Source: Chloroflexota bacterium
GTDB taxonomy: Bacteria; Chloroflexota; Limnocylindria; Limnocylindrales; CSP1-4
Direction: 5' to 3'
Assembly (NCBI GenBank): GCA_016191425.1
Contig: JACPOR010000015.1
Location: 19,956 to 83,955, forward strand
Length of the DNA stretch: 64,000 nucleotides
The stretch's first letter is position 1; every line of letters begins with the position of its first letter. Shown here piece by piece: positions 41,367 to 49,693 of this stretch. Under the pieces are notes generated by a model. That model saw only the letters and a program-made list of their open reading frames with translations. It was not told where the DNA came from and ran no database searches. The position numbers were made by a program, and so were the translations under genes.

Positions 41367-41498
41367 GGTGGCCGCGCCGCCGCCAGTGGGCGATGCCCGA
41401 ACCGCTGCCATCGTGAGGTTCCGCGCCGCTACCATCGGGCGGTGGCCGCGCCGCCGCCACCGGGCGATGCCCGCGCCGCTACCATCGGGCGGTGGCCG
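41367..41498. repeat. 50-base repeat that duplicates a promoter and start codon
   Basis: CCGCGCCGCTACCATCGGGC plus GGTGGCCG occurs at 41421-41448 and 41471-41498. Each copy carries TACCAT and a GTG 6 bases later, so the array holds two copies of the promoter/start of the downstream membrane protein gene. Confidence 0.85.
41480..41485 (+). promoter_or_regulatory. Leaderless -10 element (TACCAT)
   Basis: TACCAT ends 6 bases before GTG 41492. Confidence 0.5.
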
Positions 41499-42184
41499 AT
41501 TGGAGCCCGTTCATGAACCGCCACGATGGCTGGAAGAACGCCCGACCCATGCCCGCCCGCCTGCCGGGCCTGATCCTCGGGCTCGTGGTCTTCGGCTTCG
41601 GGATCGCGCTGATGGCCCGCGCCGGACTCGGCCTCGGGCCATGGGAGGCATTCCACCAGGGCCTGGAGTTCCGCACCGGGATCCCCATGGGGACCATTTC
41701 GATCCTCCTGGGCGTGCCGATCCTCGCCCTCTGGTGGCCCCTCGGCGAGCGGCCCGGGATCGGGACACTCATCAACGTTCTCCTGATCGGGACCGCAACC
41801 AACATCGGCAACAATGTGCTGCCCACCCAGACACAACCGATCCTGCAGGGCATCCAGATGCTGGCGGGTGTCGTGGTGATCGGGCTGGGGTCGGGGCTCT
41901 ATCTCGCCGCGGATCTGGGTCCCGGGCCCCGCGATGGCCTGATGGTGGGCATCCACGATCGGTTCGGCTGGTCGATCCGGCGCTCGCGTACCGCCGTCGA
42001 GATCAGCGTCCTCGTGATCGGCTGGGGTCTCGGCGGGTCCATCGGGCTGGGAACGATCGTCTTCGCCTTCGGAATCGGACCTGTCGTCCAGGTGATGCTC
42101 GGTATCTTCGACCGAGAGGGGCGCGTGGCGCGGCGTCGGGACGTCCGGGTCCTCGACGGCAGCCCCGGGACCGTCGGGGAATAG
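41492..42184 (+). CDS. YczE/YitT-type integral membrane protein
   Basis: 230 residues with about five membrane helices: PGLILGLVVFGFGIALMARA, GLGLGPWEAFHQGLEFRTGI, ISILLGVPILALWWPLGER, IGTLINVLLIGTATNIGNN, and a C-terminal helix pair. ADLGPGPRDGLMVGIHDRFG matches the second repeat of the YczE/YyaS group of membrane proteins of unknown function. The GTG at 41492 is favoured by the TACCAT hexamer; ATG 41513 is the alternative. Confidence 0.82.
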   Translation: MADWSPFMNRHDGWKNARPMPARLPGLILGLVVFGFGIALMARAGLGLGPWEAFHQGLEFRTGIPMGTISILLGVPILALWWPLGERPGIGTLINVLLIGTATNIGNNVLPTQTQPILQGIQMLAGVVVIGLGSGLYLAADLGPGPRDGLMVGIHDRFGWSIRRSRTAVEISVLVIGWGLGGSIGLGTIVFAFGIGPVVQVMLGIFDREGRVARRRDVRVLDGSPGTVGE

Positions 42185-42293
42185 CGCGCCGTTCACAGCG
42201 GCGCCACGGTTTCGGCCCACCGGCTCACGCGGCGACACCGGCTCATCGAGGACGGCGTGGCGGTCAGGACTGGTAGGCGCGGCGGTCAGGATC

Positions 42294-42422
42294 GGCAGGA
42301 GCGCCGGCCTCCAGGACGCGCGGTTCGCCCGAGTTCTTCCTCGCTCAGCCGAACGGCAGGAGCGCCAGGCCTCCGCGACGCGCGGTTCGCCCGAGTTCTT
42401 CCTCGCTCAGCCGAACGGCAGG
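42294..42422. repeat. 62-base tandem duplication of the ctaAB 3' end
   Basis: A 46-base block starting GACGCGCGGTTCGCCCGAGT is identical at 42315-42360 and 42377-42422. The copy nearer the gene contains the ctaAB stop (TCA at 42407) and the last codons. The gap from 42185 to 42293 holds nothing recognisable. Confidence 0.92.
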
Positions 42423-44329
42423 GCGATGAGCGAGTCCACCGCGACGGCCACGAACAGCAGCGTGAGGTAGCTGATGGAATAGCGGTACAGGCGGATTGCC
42501 TGGGCCGTCGAGGCCTCCGGGGCGGAGCCCTGCCGCCAGAGCACGAGGGCTCGCCACAGGAAGATGCCGCCAAGGATCACAGCGCTCGCGAAATAGACGG
42601 CGCCCATCTGGGCGACGACGGCGAAGACCAGGGAGATCGCCACCAGCAGGATCGTGTACAGGACGATCTGGCGACTGGTCTCGGCGACGCCGCGAACGAC
42701 GGGCAGCATCGGAACGCCCGCGGCGGCGTAGTCCCCCCGAATGCGCAGGGCGAGTGCCCAGAAGTGCGGCGGCGTCCAATAGAACACGAGGAGGAACAGC
42801 ATCACGGCCGGAAGGCCGACATTCCCGGTGACGGCGGCCCACCCGATGACAGGGGGAAGGGCCCCGGCAGCCCCGCCGATCACGATGTTCATGGGCGTGC
42901 TCCGCTTGAGCATGATGGTGTAGACGAAGACGTAGAACGCGATGGCCAGCAGCGTCAGGAAGGCGGCCAGTAGGTTGACGAACCAGGCCATCAGCGCCAC
43001 CGAGACGATCGCGAGGACGATGCCGAACCCCATCGCCCGCTCCGGCGTGACGTCGTGAGCTGGAAGGGGCCGGCGACGGGTCCGCACCATGCGCTCGTCG
43101 ATGTCCCTGTCGAGGTACTGGTTGATCGCGTTGGCTGCGCCGGCCGCGAGGGTGCCGGACACGAGCGTCCAGAACGTGAGACGAAGCCAGTCGATGGGCT
43201 GGATGCCCGGCACGTCGCGCGTGGCGAGGACCATGGCCGGCAGGGTCGTGACGAGGAGGAGCTCAATGATCCGAGGCTTGGTCAGCGCGACGTACGCGCC
43301 GATGGTGCTCCGCAGCGAGGTCGTCGAGTCCGGGGCGGCGGTCATTCCGGCCCTGGGCTCGCGCTCGGGATCGGCCTCAGACGGTCTGCCGGCCCCGCCG
43401 CTCGAGGCCCGGCCGGGTTCCAGCCGAGCGTCGCAGTAGGCGATCACGGCGAGGGCCACGGCCCCGCCCCAGATTAGGGCGCCGATCGCGACGTGCAGCG
43501 TCTGGGACCAGCCGGACAGCAACGTCAGGACCTGGAGTCCGCCGATGACCACCTGGATCAGGTACAGGGCAAGGATCCCGACCGCCATCGCCGCGAGCCT
43601 GGGACGGGCGGGCGAACGTCGCCGAGCGGCATAGGCCACGCCGATCAAGATCAGGAGCACGACGCCGGCGACATAGCGGTGCAGCGCGTTGGTCGCGTAG
43701 AGCACGGCAACGTCGCTCGGCGTGCCGGGTTCGAAGGGGAAGAGACCGCCCGACATCAAGGGCCAGTCCGTGAAGACGGCACCTGCGCTGCGAGCCGTGA
43801 CGTTCGATCCGAACAGCAGCACGGCGAAGGTCGCGGCCGCCGCGAAGACCGCCAGCAGCGTGAACCCCTGCCCACCGCCACGTCCGCTGATCCGGGCCGG
43901 GTAGCCCGATCGGACGAGGAGGTAGACGAGGACACCGACCAGGGCCATGGCCGCTGCCAGGTGCGCCGTGACGCTCTCGCCGGAGTTGCCGAGCCGAACC
44001 GTCTCCCTCCCGAGGTAGGCCTGAAAGCCGACGAGGCCGACGGCGAAGATGGACGGCCACAGGAGCGACCGCCGATCGCGGTGATCGATGACGGCCAGGG
44101 CGGCCATGCCGATGATCAGGAAGCCGATGACTGCGGCGACGGTCCGATGAATCCACTCGAGCCAGACGCGATAGTCCGCGTCCAATCCCGGCAGGAATCG
44201 GCCCGGAAAGCAGCCCGGCCAAGTCGGACAGGCTACGCCGGATTCGGTCGCGCGCACGATGACGCCAAGGGTGACGAGCAGGAACGTCATGACGACGGTC
44301 ACGGCGGCCAGTCGCTGGAAACGGGTCAC
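42407..44329 (-). CDS. ctaAB: Fused heme A synthase - protoheme IX farnesyltransferase
   Basis: 640 residues joining two heme-copper-oxidase assembly enzymes. Residues about 1-305 are CtaA/COX15: RATESGVACPTWPGCFPG, WLEWIHRTVAAVIG, SVTAHLAAAM, ATNALHRYVAGV and SQTLHVAIGAL give the four heme-binding histidines. After a 40-residue polar linker, residues about 345-640 are CtaB/CyoE: TKPRIIELLLVTTLPAMVLA, NAINQYLDRDIDERMVRT with the NxxxDxxxD prenyl-diphosphate site, and YWTPPHFWALALRIRGDYA. The product farnesylates heme b to heme O and oxidises it to heme A in the membrane, so the host should have a heme-A oxidase. Similar fusions are known from Thermus and others. GTG start with CGGAG upstream. 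Confidence 0.94.
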   Translation of the reverse strand: MTRFQRLAAVTVVMTFLLVTLGVIVRATESGVACPTWPGCFPGRFLPGLDADYRVWLEWIHRTVAAVIGFLIIGMAALAVIDHRDRRSLLWPSIFAVGLVGFQAYLGRETVRLGNSGESVTAHLAAAMALVGVLVYLLVRSGYPARISGRGGGQGFTLLAVFAAAATFAVLLFGSNVTARSAGAVFTDWPLMSGGLFPFEPGTPSDVAVLYATNALHRYVAGVVLLILIGVAYAARRRSPARPRLAAMAVGILALYLIQVVIGGLQVLTLLSGWSQTLHVAIGALIWGGAVALAVIAYCDARLEPGRASSGGAGRPSEADPEREPRAGMTAAPDSTTSLRSTIGAYVALTKPRIIELLLVTTLPAMVLATRDVPGIQPIDWLRLTFWTLVSGTLAAGAANAINQYLDRDIDERMVRTRRRPLPAHDVTPERAMGFGIVLAIVSVALMAWFVNLLAAFLTLLAIAFYVFVYTIMLKRSTPMNIVIGGAAGALPPVIGWAAVTGNVGLPAVMLFLLVFYWTPPHFWALALRIRGDYAAAGVPMLPVVRGVAETSRQIVLYTILLVAISLVFAVVAQMGAVYFASAVILGGIFLWRALVLWRQGSAPEASTAQAIRLYRYSISYLTLLFVAVAVDSLIALPFG

Positions 44330-44439
44330 GGGACTCCGAGGGCAACGAGTTGGAACGTGGCGCCATTCTACGCGCCGCCGGGGCCCGCGCCGCGCTCCTG
44401 CTCGGGCGGCCGCGCCGTAGGCGCGCGCTTCCCGTCGCA

Positions 44440-44555
44440 GATCAGTTGGTGCACGATCTCGGATCAGCTCGTGCGGGGGCTGATCACTTGGTGCGCTGCG
44501 CTGATCAGTTCGTGCGGGGGCTGGCCAGTTCGTGCGCTGCGCTGATCAGTTCGTG
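44440..44555. repeat. 20-21-base tandem repeat derived from the pyrE 3' end
   Basis: GATCAGTTCGTGCG-like units occur six times with alternating GGGGGCT and CTGCGCT spacers. The last unit holds the pyrE stop codon (TCA at 44546-44548). The remainder of the gap between ctaAB and pyrE (from 44330) is GC-rich without a gene. Confidence 0.88.
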
Positions 44556-45316
44556 TCGCCGGCCGTTGACGGATCCTCGAGACGGATCGCGTTCGCCATG
44601 CCGCCAGGAGCAACGGCAGGCGCGCCGGCAGCGCTCCCCTGGTGTGCGCTGGCTCCGGTACTGCCCGGCGCAGACAGGGGCGTGCCGGCGGCGCACATCG
44701 GGCAGTTCGCGGGACCGGCTTCGTACGTCTCGAGGTCCATCGCCCAGAGGGCCCGCACGGGATAGACGCGGCCGGTCGTCGGGGACGTCACCGTGGTCCG
44801 ACCACCGCTCCGGTCGACCAACACGGCACATTCCACGATCTCACCGCCCATCGCCTCGATCGCCGGCAGCATGGCGACCAGCGAGCCGCCGGTGGTCAGG
44901 ATGTCGTCCACGAGCAGGACCCGCTGGCCGGCCTCGATCCGGAAGCCACGCCGAAACTCGCGACGGACGGTGCCATCGGCCAGGGTCACCTCCTCGGCGA
45001 AGATGGCCGGGGATCCCAGCTGCCGGCCCGTCTCGAACGAGAGGATCACCCCGCCGGTCGTGGGCCCCGCGACGATGTCGACGCTCGGCACGCCCCTGGC
45101 ATCGCGATAGCGCGCCGCCCAGAACGCGCACAGCTCGCTCGTCGTCCCGGGATCGGACAGGACCGAGAACTTCTCGAGGTAGGCATCCGAGTGCCGGCCG
45201 CTCTTGAGGAGGAAGTGACCGTCGCGCAGGGCGCCGGATGAGCGAAACAGGGCCTCGGTTCGTTTCGCGATCTCCAAACGTGCGGCGAGCTCAACGGACG
45301 GCTTGATGGTGGTCAT
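44546..45316 (-). CDS. pyrE: Orotate phosphoribosyltransferase
   Basis: 256 residues. FRSSGALRDGHFLLKSGRHS, DIVAGPTTGGVILSFE and the PRPP motif VLLVDDILTTGGSL are diagnostic. It converts orotate and PRPP to orotidine 5'-phosphate. After the usual end there is CPMCAAGTP, a C-x2-C seen in several long bacterial OPRTases, and then about 45 Ala/Gly/Ser-rich residues of low complexity ending in the repeat array. A TACACT hexamer ends 7 bases before its ATG, so it has its own leaderless promoter and is not strictly part of a pyrKD operon. Confidence 0.93.
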   Translation of the reverse strand: MTTIKPSVELAARLEIAKRTEALFRSSGALRDGHFLLKSGRHSDAYLEKFSVLSDPGTTSELCAFWAARYRDARGVPSVDIVAGPTTGGVILSFETGRQLGSPAIFAEEVTLADGTVRREFRRGFRIEAGQRVLLVDDILTTGGSLVAMLPAIEAMGGEIVECAVLVDRSGGRTTVTSPTTGRVYPVRALWAMDLETYEAGPANCPMCAAGTPLSAPGSTGASAHQGSAAGAPAVAPGGMANAIRLEDPSTAGDTN

Positions 45317-45323
45317 CGGCCCG

Positions 45324-45329
45324 AGTGTA
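45324..45329 (-). promoter_or_regulatory. Leaderless -10 element for pyrE (TACACT)
   Basis: On the minus strand TACACT ends 7 bases before ATG 45316. Confidence 0.55.
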
Positions 45330-45369
45330 GGCCGCGCAGCGATCCGCGGCCTGGGGCCCGTGACGCTCG

Positions 45370-45462
45370 GGCCTCAAGGCGCCCGGGCTCAGGGCGAACT
45401 GGCCTCAAGGCGCCCTGGCTCAGAGCGAACTGGCCTCATGGCACCGGGGTTCAGGGCGAACC
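45370..45462. repeat. 31-base tandem repeat, three copies
   Basis: GGCCTCAAGGCGCCC starts at 45370, 45401 and 45432 (last with changes), each followed by GGCTCAGGGCGAACT-like sequence. It lies between pyrE and the DUF4349 gene. Confidence 0.88.
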
Positions 45463-45476
45463 CGTCGCGACCCGGG

Positions 45477-46469
45477 TCAGTCCTCGGTTGACGGAGGCGG
45501 AGGCGACTCGATCGGGCTGCCGGCGGCGTCGGTCGTGGGTGGCCATGCCGCCATCGGCAGCCGAACCCGCCGACGAAGGATCGCGTAGGCGATCACGGCG
45601 AAGAGCCCGATGACGACGAGAATGGGCAGCCAGACGATGGCGAACCAGATACCCGCCGTCGCGATGCCCTGGAGGATCTCGACGAGACTCGCCGTCGCGC
45701 GGTCGATCTGATCTCCGGGATCGAATTTCTGTTGTGAGATACGGACGGCGGCAGTGGGCTGGAGCCCGAAAGTGACCGTGAGGGTTGAGTAGGAAGCCTG
45801 CTCCTGGAGATGTTGCTTCTCGGCCGTGGCCCCCTCGATATCACCTCGGACCTTGGTCAGCTCGGCCTGGACGGCGAGGACGTCGCTGATCTTGATGGCC
45901 TTGGTCATGATCGCCTGCAGGGCCTGCTCGGTGGCCTTCAGGTTGGTGATTCGCGCCGTCAGGTCCACGACCTGGCCGGTGACGTCCTCGGTCTGTGTTA
46001 CCTCATTGACGATCTTGACGGCAAGAGAACGCATCGCCGCCAGAGCCTCGTCCCAACGATCCGATGGGATGCGGTACGTCACCGATGCGGTGAGTCCGTC
46101 GCCGTCGCCGTACTGCTGGGAGCCGCTGATGTAGCCACCCAGCGCCCCGATAGCCCTGGCGGCTGAAGTCGACGCCAACTCGACGTTCTTGACCTGGATG
46201 TCGAGGGTGCCGGTCTTGATGATCAGCAGGTCGGGCCGGGCAGCGTCGAGAACCTGGTCCGTGGTCCCGGAGCTGCCACTCGCGGCGGATTCCGGTCCGG
46301 GAAGGCCTGGCGCCGGGGCCGCGGTCGCGGCGTCACGGAGAGCGCGGGAACTGGTGTCAAGATTCGGCGCCGAGGCTGCGCCGCCACACGCGGCAACGAG
46401 CATGAGACCGGCGACGATGGCCGCCGCCCGGCTCGAGCCGACTCGATGGCTGCCGATCGTCGCGTTCAT
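45477..46469 (-). CDS. DUF4349 membrane lipoprotein
   Basis: 330 residues. Lipoprotein signal with lipobox VAAC near residue 28, then the DUF4349 domain: LLIIKTGTLDIQVKNVELAS, YRIPSDRWDEALAAMRSL, EVTQTEDVTGQVVDLTARIT, a coiled-coil (LAVQAELTKVRGDIEGATAE) and YSTLTVTFGLQ. A membrane helix near 275-300 and a Pro-rich cytoplasmic tail finish it. The family is found in many bacteria, and its function is unknown. It occupies the place between pyrD and pyrE where pyrF often lies. Confidence 0.85.
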   Translation of the reverse strand: MNATIGSHRVGSSRAAAIVAGLMLVAACGGAASAPNLDTSSRALRDAATAAPAPGLPGPESAASGSSGTTDQVLDAARPDLLIIKTGTLDIQVKNVELASTSAARAIGALGGYISGSQQYGDGDGLTASVTYRIPSDRWDEALAAMRSLAVKIVNEVTQTEDVTGQVVDLTARITNLKATEQALQAIMTKAIKISDVLAVQAELTKVRGDIEGATAEKQHLQEQASYSTLTVTFGLQPTAAVRISQQKFDPGDQIDRATASLVEILQGIATAGIWFAIVWLPILVVIGLFAVIAYAILRRRVRLPMAAWPPTTDAAGSPIESPPPPSTED

Positions 46470-46530
46470 GCGCCCGTCGCTCCAGTCACTGCGCCCGTCG
46501 CTCGGGTCATCCGCCCATCGCTCCGGTCAT
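46466..46530. repeat. 21-base repeat covering the DUF4349 start codon
   Basis: ATGCGCCCGTCGCTC-type units occur three times with period 21; the unit at 46467 contains the complement of the gene's ATG. Confidence 0.8.
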
Positions 46531-46651
46531 CATGCGGGCCGCGTCCCGAGGCTCGCTGCCCCCCGGACGCCCGAGGGTCAGTCAGAGTTCCCCGTGACTC
46601 GTGATGTCGGAAGGGACGACGCTCACGACGATCTACCCACTGCCTGCCCGT

Positions 46652-47794
46652 TCAGGGCCGGTATTCCACGCCTTTGGAAGAGGGTGAGGAAGGGCGCTTC
46701 GGGAGGGCCGTGCCAACGAACGGAACGTATGACGCGAAGCCACCCGACCGGCAGGCGCCCTCGAGTTCGGCCACCAGCCGCACGGGTAGCGTCGGGTCGG
46801 CGAAGATCGCGGTGCCGACCTGGACGGCCACGGCGCCGACTGCGAGGAAGTCGAGGACGTCGTCGATATCGGTGATTCCGCCGATGGCGATGACCGGGAT
46901 CGCCACGACCTGGCAGACCTCGTAGACGATCCGGAGGGCGACCGGCTTGATGGCCGGCCCGGACAGGCCGCCGTAGATGTTGCCGAGCAGGGGCTTCTGA
47001 CGCGATCCGCCGACCGCGATTCCGGAGAGGGTGTTGATTGCCGTGAGGGCGTCGGCTCCGGCGTCGGCGATCGCCCGCGCGATCGGCCGGATGTCGGCGA
47101 CATTCGGTGACAGCTTCACGAGGAGTGGCAGGTCCGTGGCCCTCCGGACCGCCGCTGTCACGCCGGCGGCCGCATCGGCATCGATCGCGAACTGCAGGCC
47201 GCCCCGCCCCACGTTCGGACAGGAGATGTTGAGCTCGATGCCGGCAACGCCCGGGATCCCGTCAAGCCGCTTCACGACCTCGACGTAATCTGCCACCGAT
47301 TCCCCGGCGACGTTGACGATCACCGGGACGCGCCAGCCTTCCCAGGTGCTCGCGTACTTCGCGATGACGGCGTCCACGCCCGGGTTCTGCAGGCCGATGG
47401 AATTCAGCATCCCGCCCGGCGTTTCCGCGACCCGTGGCGTCGGGTTCCCGATCCGTGACCGGAGTGTCGTGCCCTTGCAGCAGATGCCGCCCAGCCGATC
47501 CACATCGACGACGTCACCGTACTCGACCCCGTAGCCGAAGGTGCCAGAGGCGACCATGATCGGGTTCGGCAGGACGAGTCCTCGCCCGAGGTCAACGCTC
47601 AGGTCCACATCGGCGGTGGCAACCGTTTCCCGGCCGGTCGCATCCCCTCGACGAGGCGTGGTCATGTCGACCGCCGAGTCCTTGCACCCCATGGAGGTCA
47701 GGGCGTTCGAGGTCCGTTGCCGTCGCAGGGTCGACGAGCGGTGGGCTGTGGTCGATCCGCCCGAGTTCGTGACGACGCGACGCTTCGCCTTCAT
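46652..47794 (-). CDS. pyrD: Dihydroorotate dehydrogenase, class 1B catalytic subunit
   Basis: FMN enzyme oxidising dihydroorotate to orotate. LPNPIMVASGTFGYGVEYGD, GMLNSIGLQNPGVDAVIAKY, ELNISCPNVGRGG with the catalytic Cys, LLVKLSPNVADIRPIARAIA, YGGLSGPAIKPVALRIVYEV and IAIGGITDIDDVLDFLAVGA are class 1B motifs; the NAD-linked heterotetramer with PyrK is expected. ATG 47794 overlaps the pyrK stop (ATGA) and has AAGGGG upstream, giving 380 residues with a basic 45-residue N-terminal extension. ATG 47665 (MTTPRRGDATGRE) would give 337 residues, closer to normal. I prefer the coupled start but not strongly. Confidence 0.9.
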   Translation of the reverse strand: MKAKRRVVTNSGGSTTAHRSSTLRRQRTSNALTSMGCKDSAVDMTTPRRGDATGRETVATADVDLSVDLGRGLVLPNPIMVASGTFGYGVEYGDVVDVDRLGGICCKGTTLRSRIGNPTPRVAETPGGMLNSIGLQNPGVDAVIAKYASTWEGWRVPVIVNVAGESVADYVEVVKRLDGIPGVAGIELNISCPNVGRGGLQFAIDADAAAGVTAAVRRATDLPLLVKLSPNVADIRPIARAIADAGADALTAINTLSGIAVGGSRQKPLLGNIYGGLSGPAIKPVALRIVYEVCQVVAIPVIAIGGITDIDDVLDFLAVGAVAVQVGTAIFADPTLPVRLVAELEGACRSGGFASYVPFVGTALPKRPSSPSSKGVEYRP

Positions 47795-48657
47795 CGACCC
47801 CATGCCCCTTCCCAGTCGATTTCCTCCGATGCGAAGACCGGACCTTCGCGGCAGACGCGCTGGGGTACGCCCGACGTGGCCATGACCACGCAGCCGAGGC
47901 ATGCCCCGATGGCGCAGCCCATGCGCTGTTCCATCGAAACCTGGAGGAAGGCCTTCCGGCGAGCCAGCGGCGAACCGACCGCATGGCCCTTCCCCGCACC
48001 CCGTTTCCGGCCGAGCTTGGCTACGCCCATCCGACTGCGTCGCGTCGCGGCGAGTCGGGCAAGCGCCTGGAGCATCGGCTCCGGGCCGCAGGCGAAGGCC
48101 TGGTCTGCCCAGGCCTCATAGCGCGGCAGAAGGTCGGTCACGAAACCGTGATGACCCATCGATCCATCGTCGGTCGCGACAACGTACTCGACCTCATCGG
48201 GGAGCAGCGACGTGGGATAGACGTCGCGCGCGCTCGCCGCGCCGAAGAGGAGCGTCACCTGCCGTCCGGCCCGAATCGCCTCGTCCGCCAGTGCCCGGAC
48301 ACCGGCCATGCCGAGACCCCCGGCAATCAGCAGCAGGTGCTGGCTCCGGGGATCGACCTCGAACGGCCGGCCGAGTGGTCCGAGCATGTCGACGTTGTCG
48401 CCAGGACGGAGATGGGTGAACCACTCGGTCCCGCGGCCCACGGTCCGGAAGTGGATCGTGATCGTGCCGGTGGCGGCGTCCAGGGTGTGGATGGAGAAGG
48501 GCCGCCGGAGGACCAACCCGCTGAGATCGCCCGTTCGGACATGCACGAACTGTCCGGCTCGGGACCCTGTTGCCAGCTCCGGCGCATGGTACGTCTGGAG
48601 CCACTGGCCCGGCAGGATCTCGCGGGCCTCGAGGAGCTCTGTGCCGAGAAGGTGCAC
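47791..48657 (-). CDS. pyrK: Dihydroorotate dehydrogenase electron-transfer subunit
   Basis: 288 residues of the ferredoxin-reductase fold: GQFVHVRTGDLSGLVLRRPF and HTLDAATGTITIHFRTVGRG (FAD part), LLLIAGGLGMAGVRALADEA (NAD part), FACGPEPMLQALARLA, and the C-terminal [2Fe-2S] cysteines in MGCAIGACLGCVVMA and QRVCREGPVF. It passes electrons from PyrD to NAD+. A basic insert (about 210-240, RRSRMGVAKLGRKRGAGKG) precedes the cluster and is longer than usual. GTG start at 48657; coupled to pyrD by ATGA. Confidence 0.93.
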   Translation of the reverse strand: MHLLGTELLEAREILPGQWLQTYHAPELATGSRAGQFVHVRTGDLSGLVLRRPFSIHTLDAATGTITIHFRTVGRGTEWFTHLRPGDNVDMLGPLGRPFEVDPRSQHLLLIAGGLGMAGVRALADEAIRAGRQVTLLFGAASARDVYPTSLLPDEVEYVVATDDGSMGHHGFVTDLLPRYEAWADQAFACGPEPMLQALARLAATRRSRMGVAKLGRKRGAGKGHAVGSPLARRKAFLQVSMEQRMGCAIGACLGCVVMATSGVPQRVCREGPVFASEEIDWEGAWGR

Positions 48658-48711
48658 CTCAGGCTCGCCGGATCGCGGCGCGGGGACCGCGGACCGGTGC
48701 CGTCCCGACGA

Positions 48712-49683
48712 TCACGCCTTGTCGTGACCCTTGTCGTGACCCTTGTCGCCGCCGCCGTCTTCCGCGTCGGGATCATCGTCCTCCGCGTCGACGTCATCGC
48801 TCTCCCCGTCGGCGTCATCGTCCTCCGCGTCGGCGTCATCGTCGTCCGCGTCGACCTCGTCGCCCTCGCCGACCACCTCGGGGAACTTCTCGGCGATGGC
48901 GTCGGCCAGGTCACCGAAGACATCGGTCGGATCGTAGAACCGAACGATGAGCTCGGAGGAATCAAGATCGGTCCATCCGGTGGCTCCCTCGGGGATGACG
49001 CGGCCACGGAAGCCGGGCAGGCCGAGCTCGAGGTGTTCGTCGAGGTCGTCGACGATCACGATCGTTCCGACGGTGCTCATCAGCGCGTTGCTGGCGTTCT
49101 CGAACTGCTCGATGAGCCCGGCTTCCGAGCGCTGGCTCCGCTCCTGGAAATCAAGGGCCAGTTCGTAGATGGCGCTCGATGCGCTCTGTTCGTCATCGGC
49201 GGCGGTCGTGTCGGGCTGGCCGGCAGCCCAGCGGTCGGCCGCGCCGGCGTACGGATCCGCACCCTCGATCGTCATGATCGGCCCGCCATCCTCGCCGTCG
49301 GCGGGGGCCTCGCCGGCGGAGTGGGCCACGCCGTCGGCCCAGACGCCCTCGCGGGCGGCGTCGGCGAAGGCTGAGAACACGTCGGCCGGGTTGTAGAGCT
49401 CCACCAGCTCACCACCGGTCTCGATGATCTCGGTTTCGGAGTGCCACTCGCCGGTGGCCTCGTCGTAGACACGGCTCCGACTTCGGAATGTACCGTCCGG
49501 CGCGAGGGCGAGATAGTCCGGGTCGTCGTCGATCAGGGTGAGGCCACCGAGCTCCCGAACGCGATCGGCCTGATCGTGCAGGAACCGCTCCAGCTGCTCG
49601 CCCGCCCGGACAAGGAAGTCGGAACGCTCGAGGGCGGCATCCCGGGCCATCTCGGCGAGAAGGTCGTTTCGCAGACGGTCCAT
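48712..49683 (-). CDS. Acidic protein with an internal duplication, unknown function
   Basis: 323 residues, no family recognised. Two related segments are visible: about 25-112 (LVRAGEQLERFL, GGLTLIDDDPDYLAL, GELVELYNPADVFSAFADA) and about 183-267 (RSEAGLIEQFENASN, GTIVIVDDLDEHLEL, SELIVRFYDPTDVFGDLADA). Each has a helix, a strand ending in D-D/E, an extended region and the YxPxDVFxxxADA ending. The last 50 residues are almost only Asp/Glu in six-residue steps (DDDADAEDDD), finishing with GDKGHDKGHDKA. AGGAG lies 8 bases before ATG 49683. It is cytoplasmic by sequence. It lies 10 bases downstream of the NIPSNAP-like gene and upstream of pyrK. Confidence 0.75.
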   Translation of the reverse strand: MDRLRNDLLAEMARDAALERSDFLVRAGEQLERFLHDQADRVRELGGLTLIDDDPDYLALAPDGTFRSRSRVYDEATGEWHSETEIIETGGELVELYNPADVFSAFADAAREGVWADGVAHSAGEAPADGEDGGPIMTIEGADPYAGAADRWAAGQPDTTAADDEQSASSAIYELALDFQERSQRSEAGLIEQFENASNALMSTVGTIVIVDDLDEHLELGLPGFRGRVIPEGATGWTDLDSSELIVRFYDPTDVFGDLADAIAEKFPEVVGEGDEVDADDDDADAEDDDADGESDDVDAEDDDPDAEDGGGDKGHDKGHDKA

Positions 49684-49693
49684 CACAATTCTC

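Noticed and set aside
47795..47902. Longer pyrD N-terminus from 47902
   Set aside because: It would lie inside the pyrK C-terminal iron-sulfur region in another frame; ATGA at 47794 is the natural junction.
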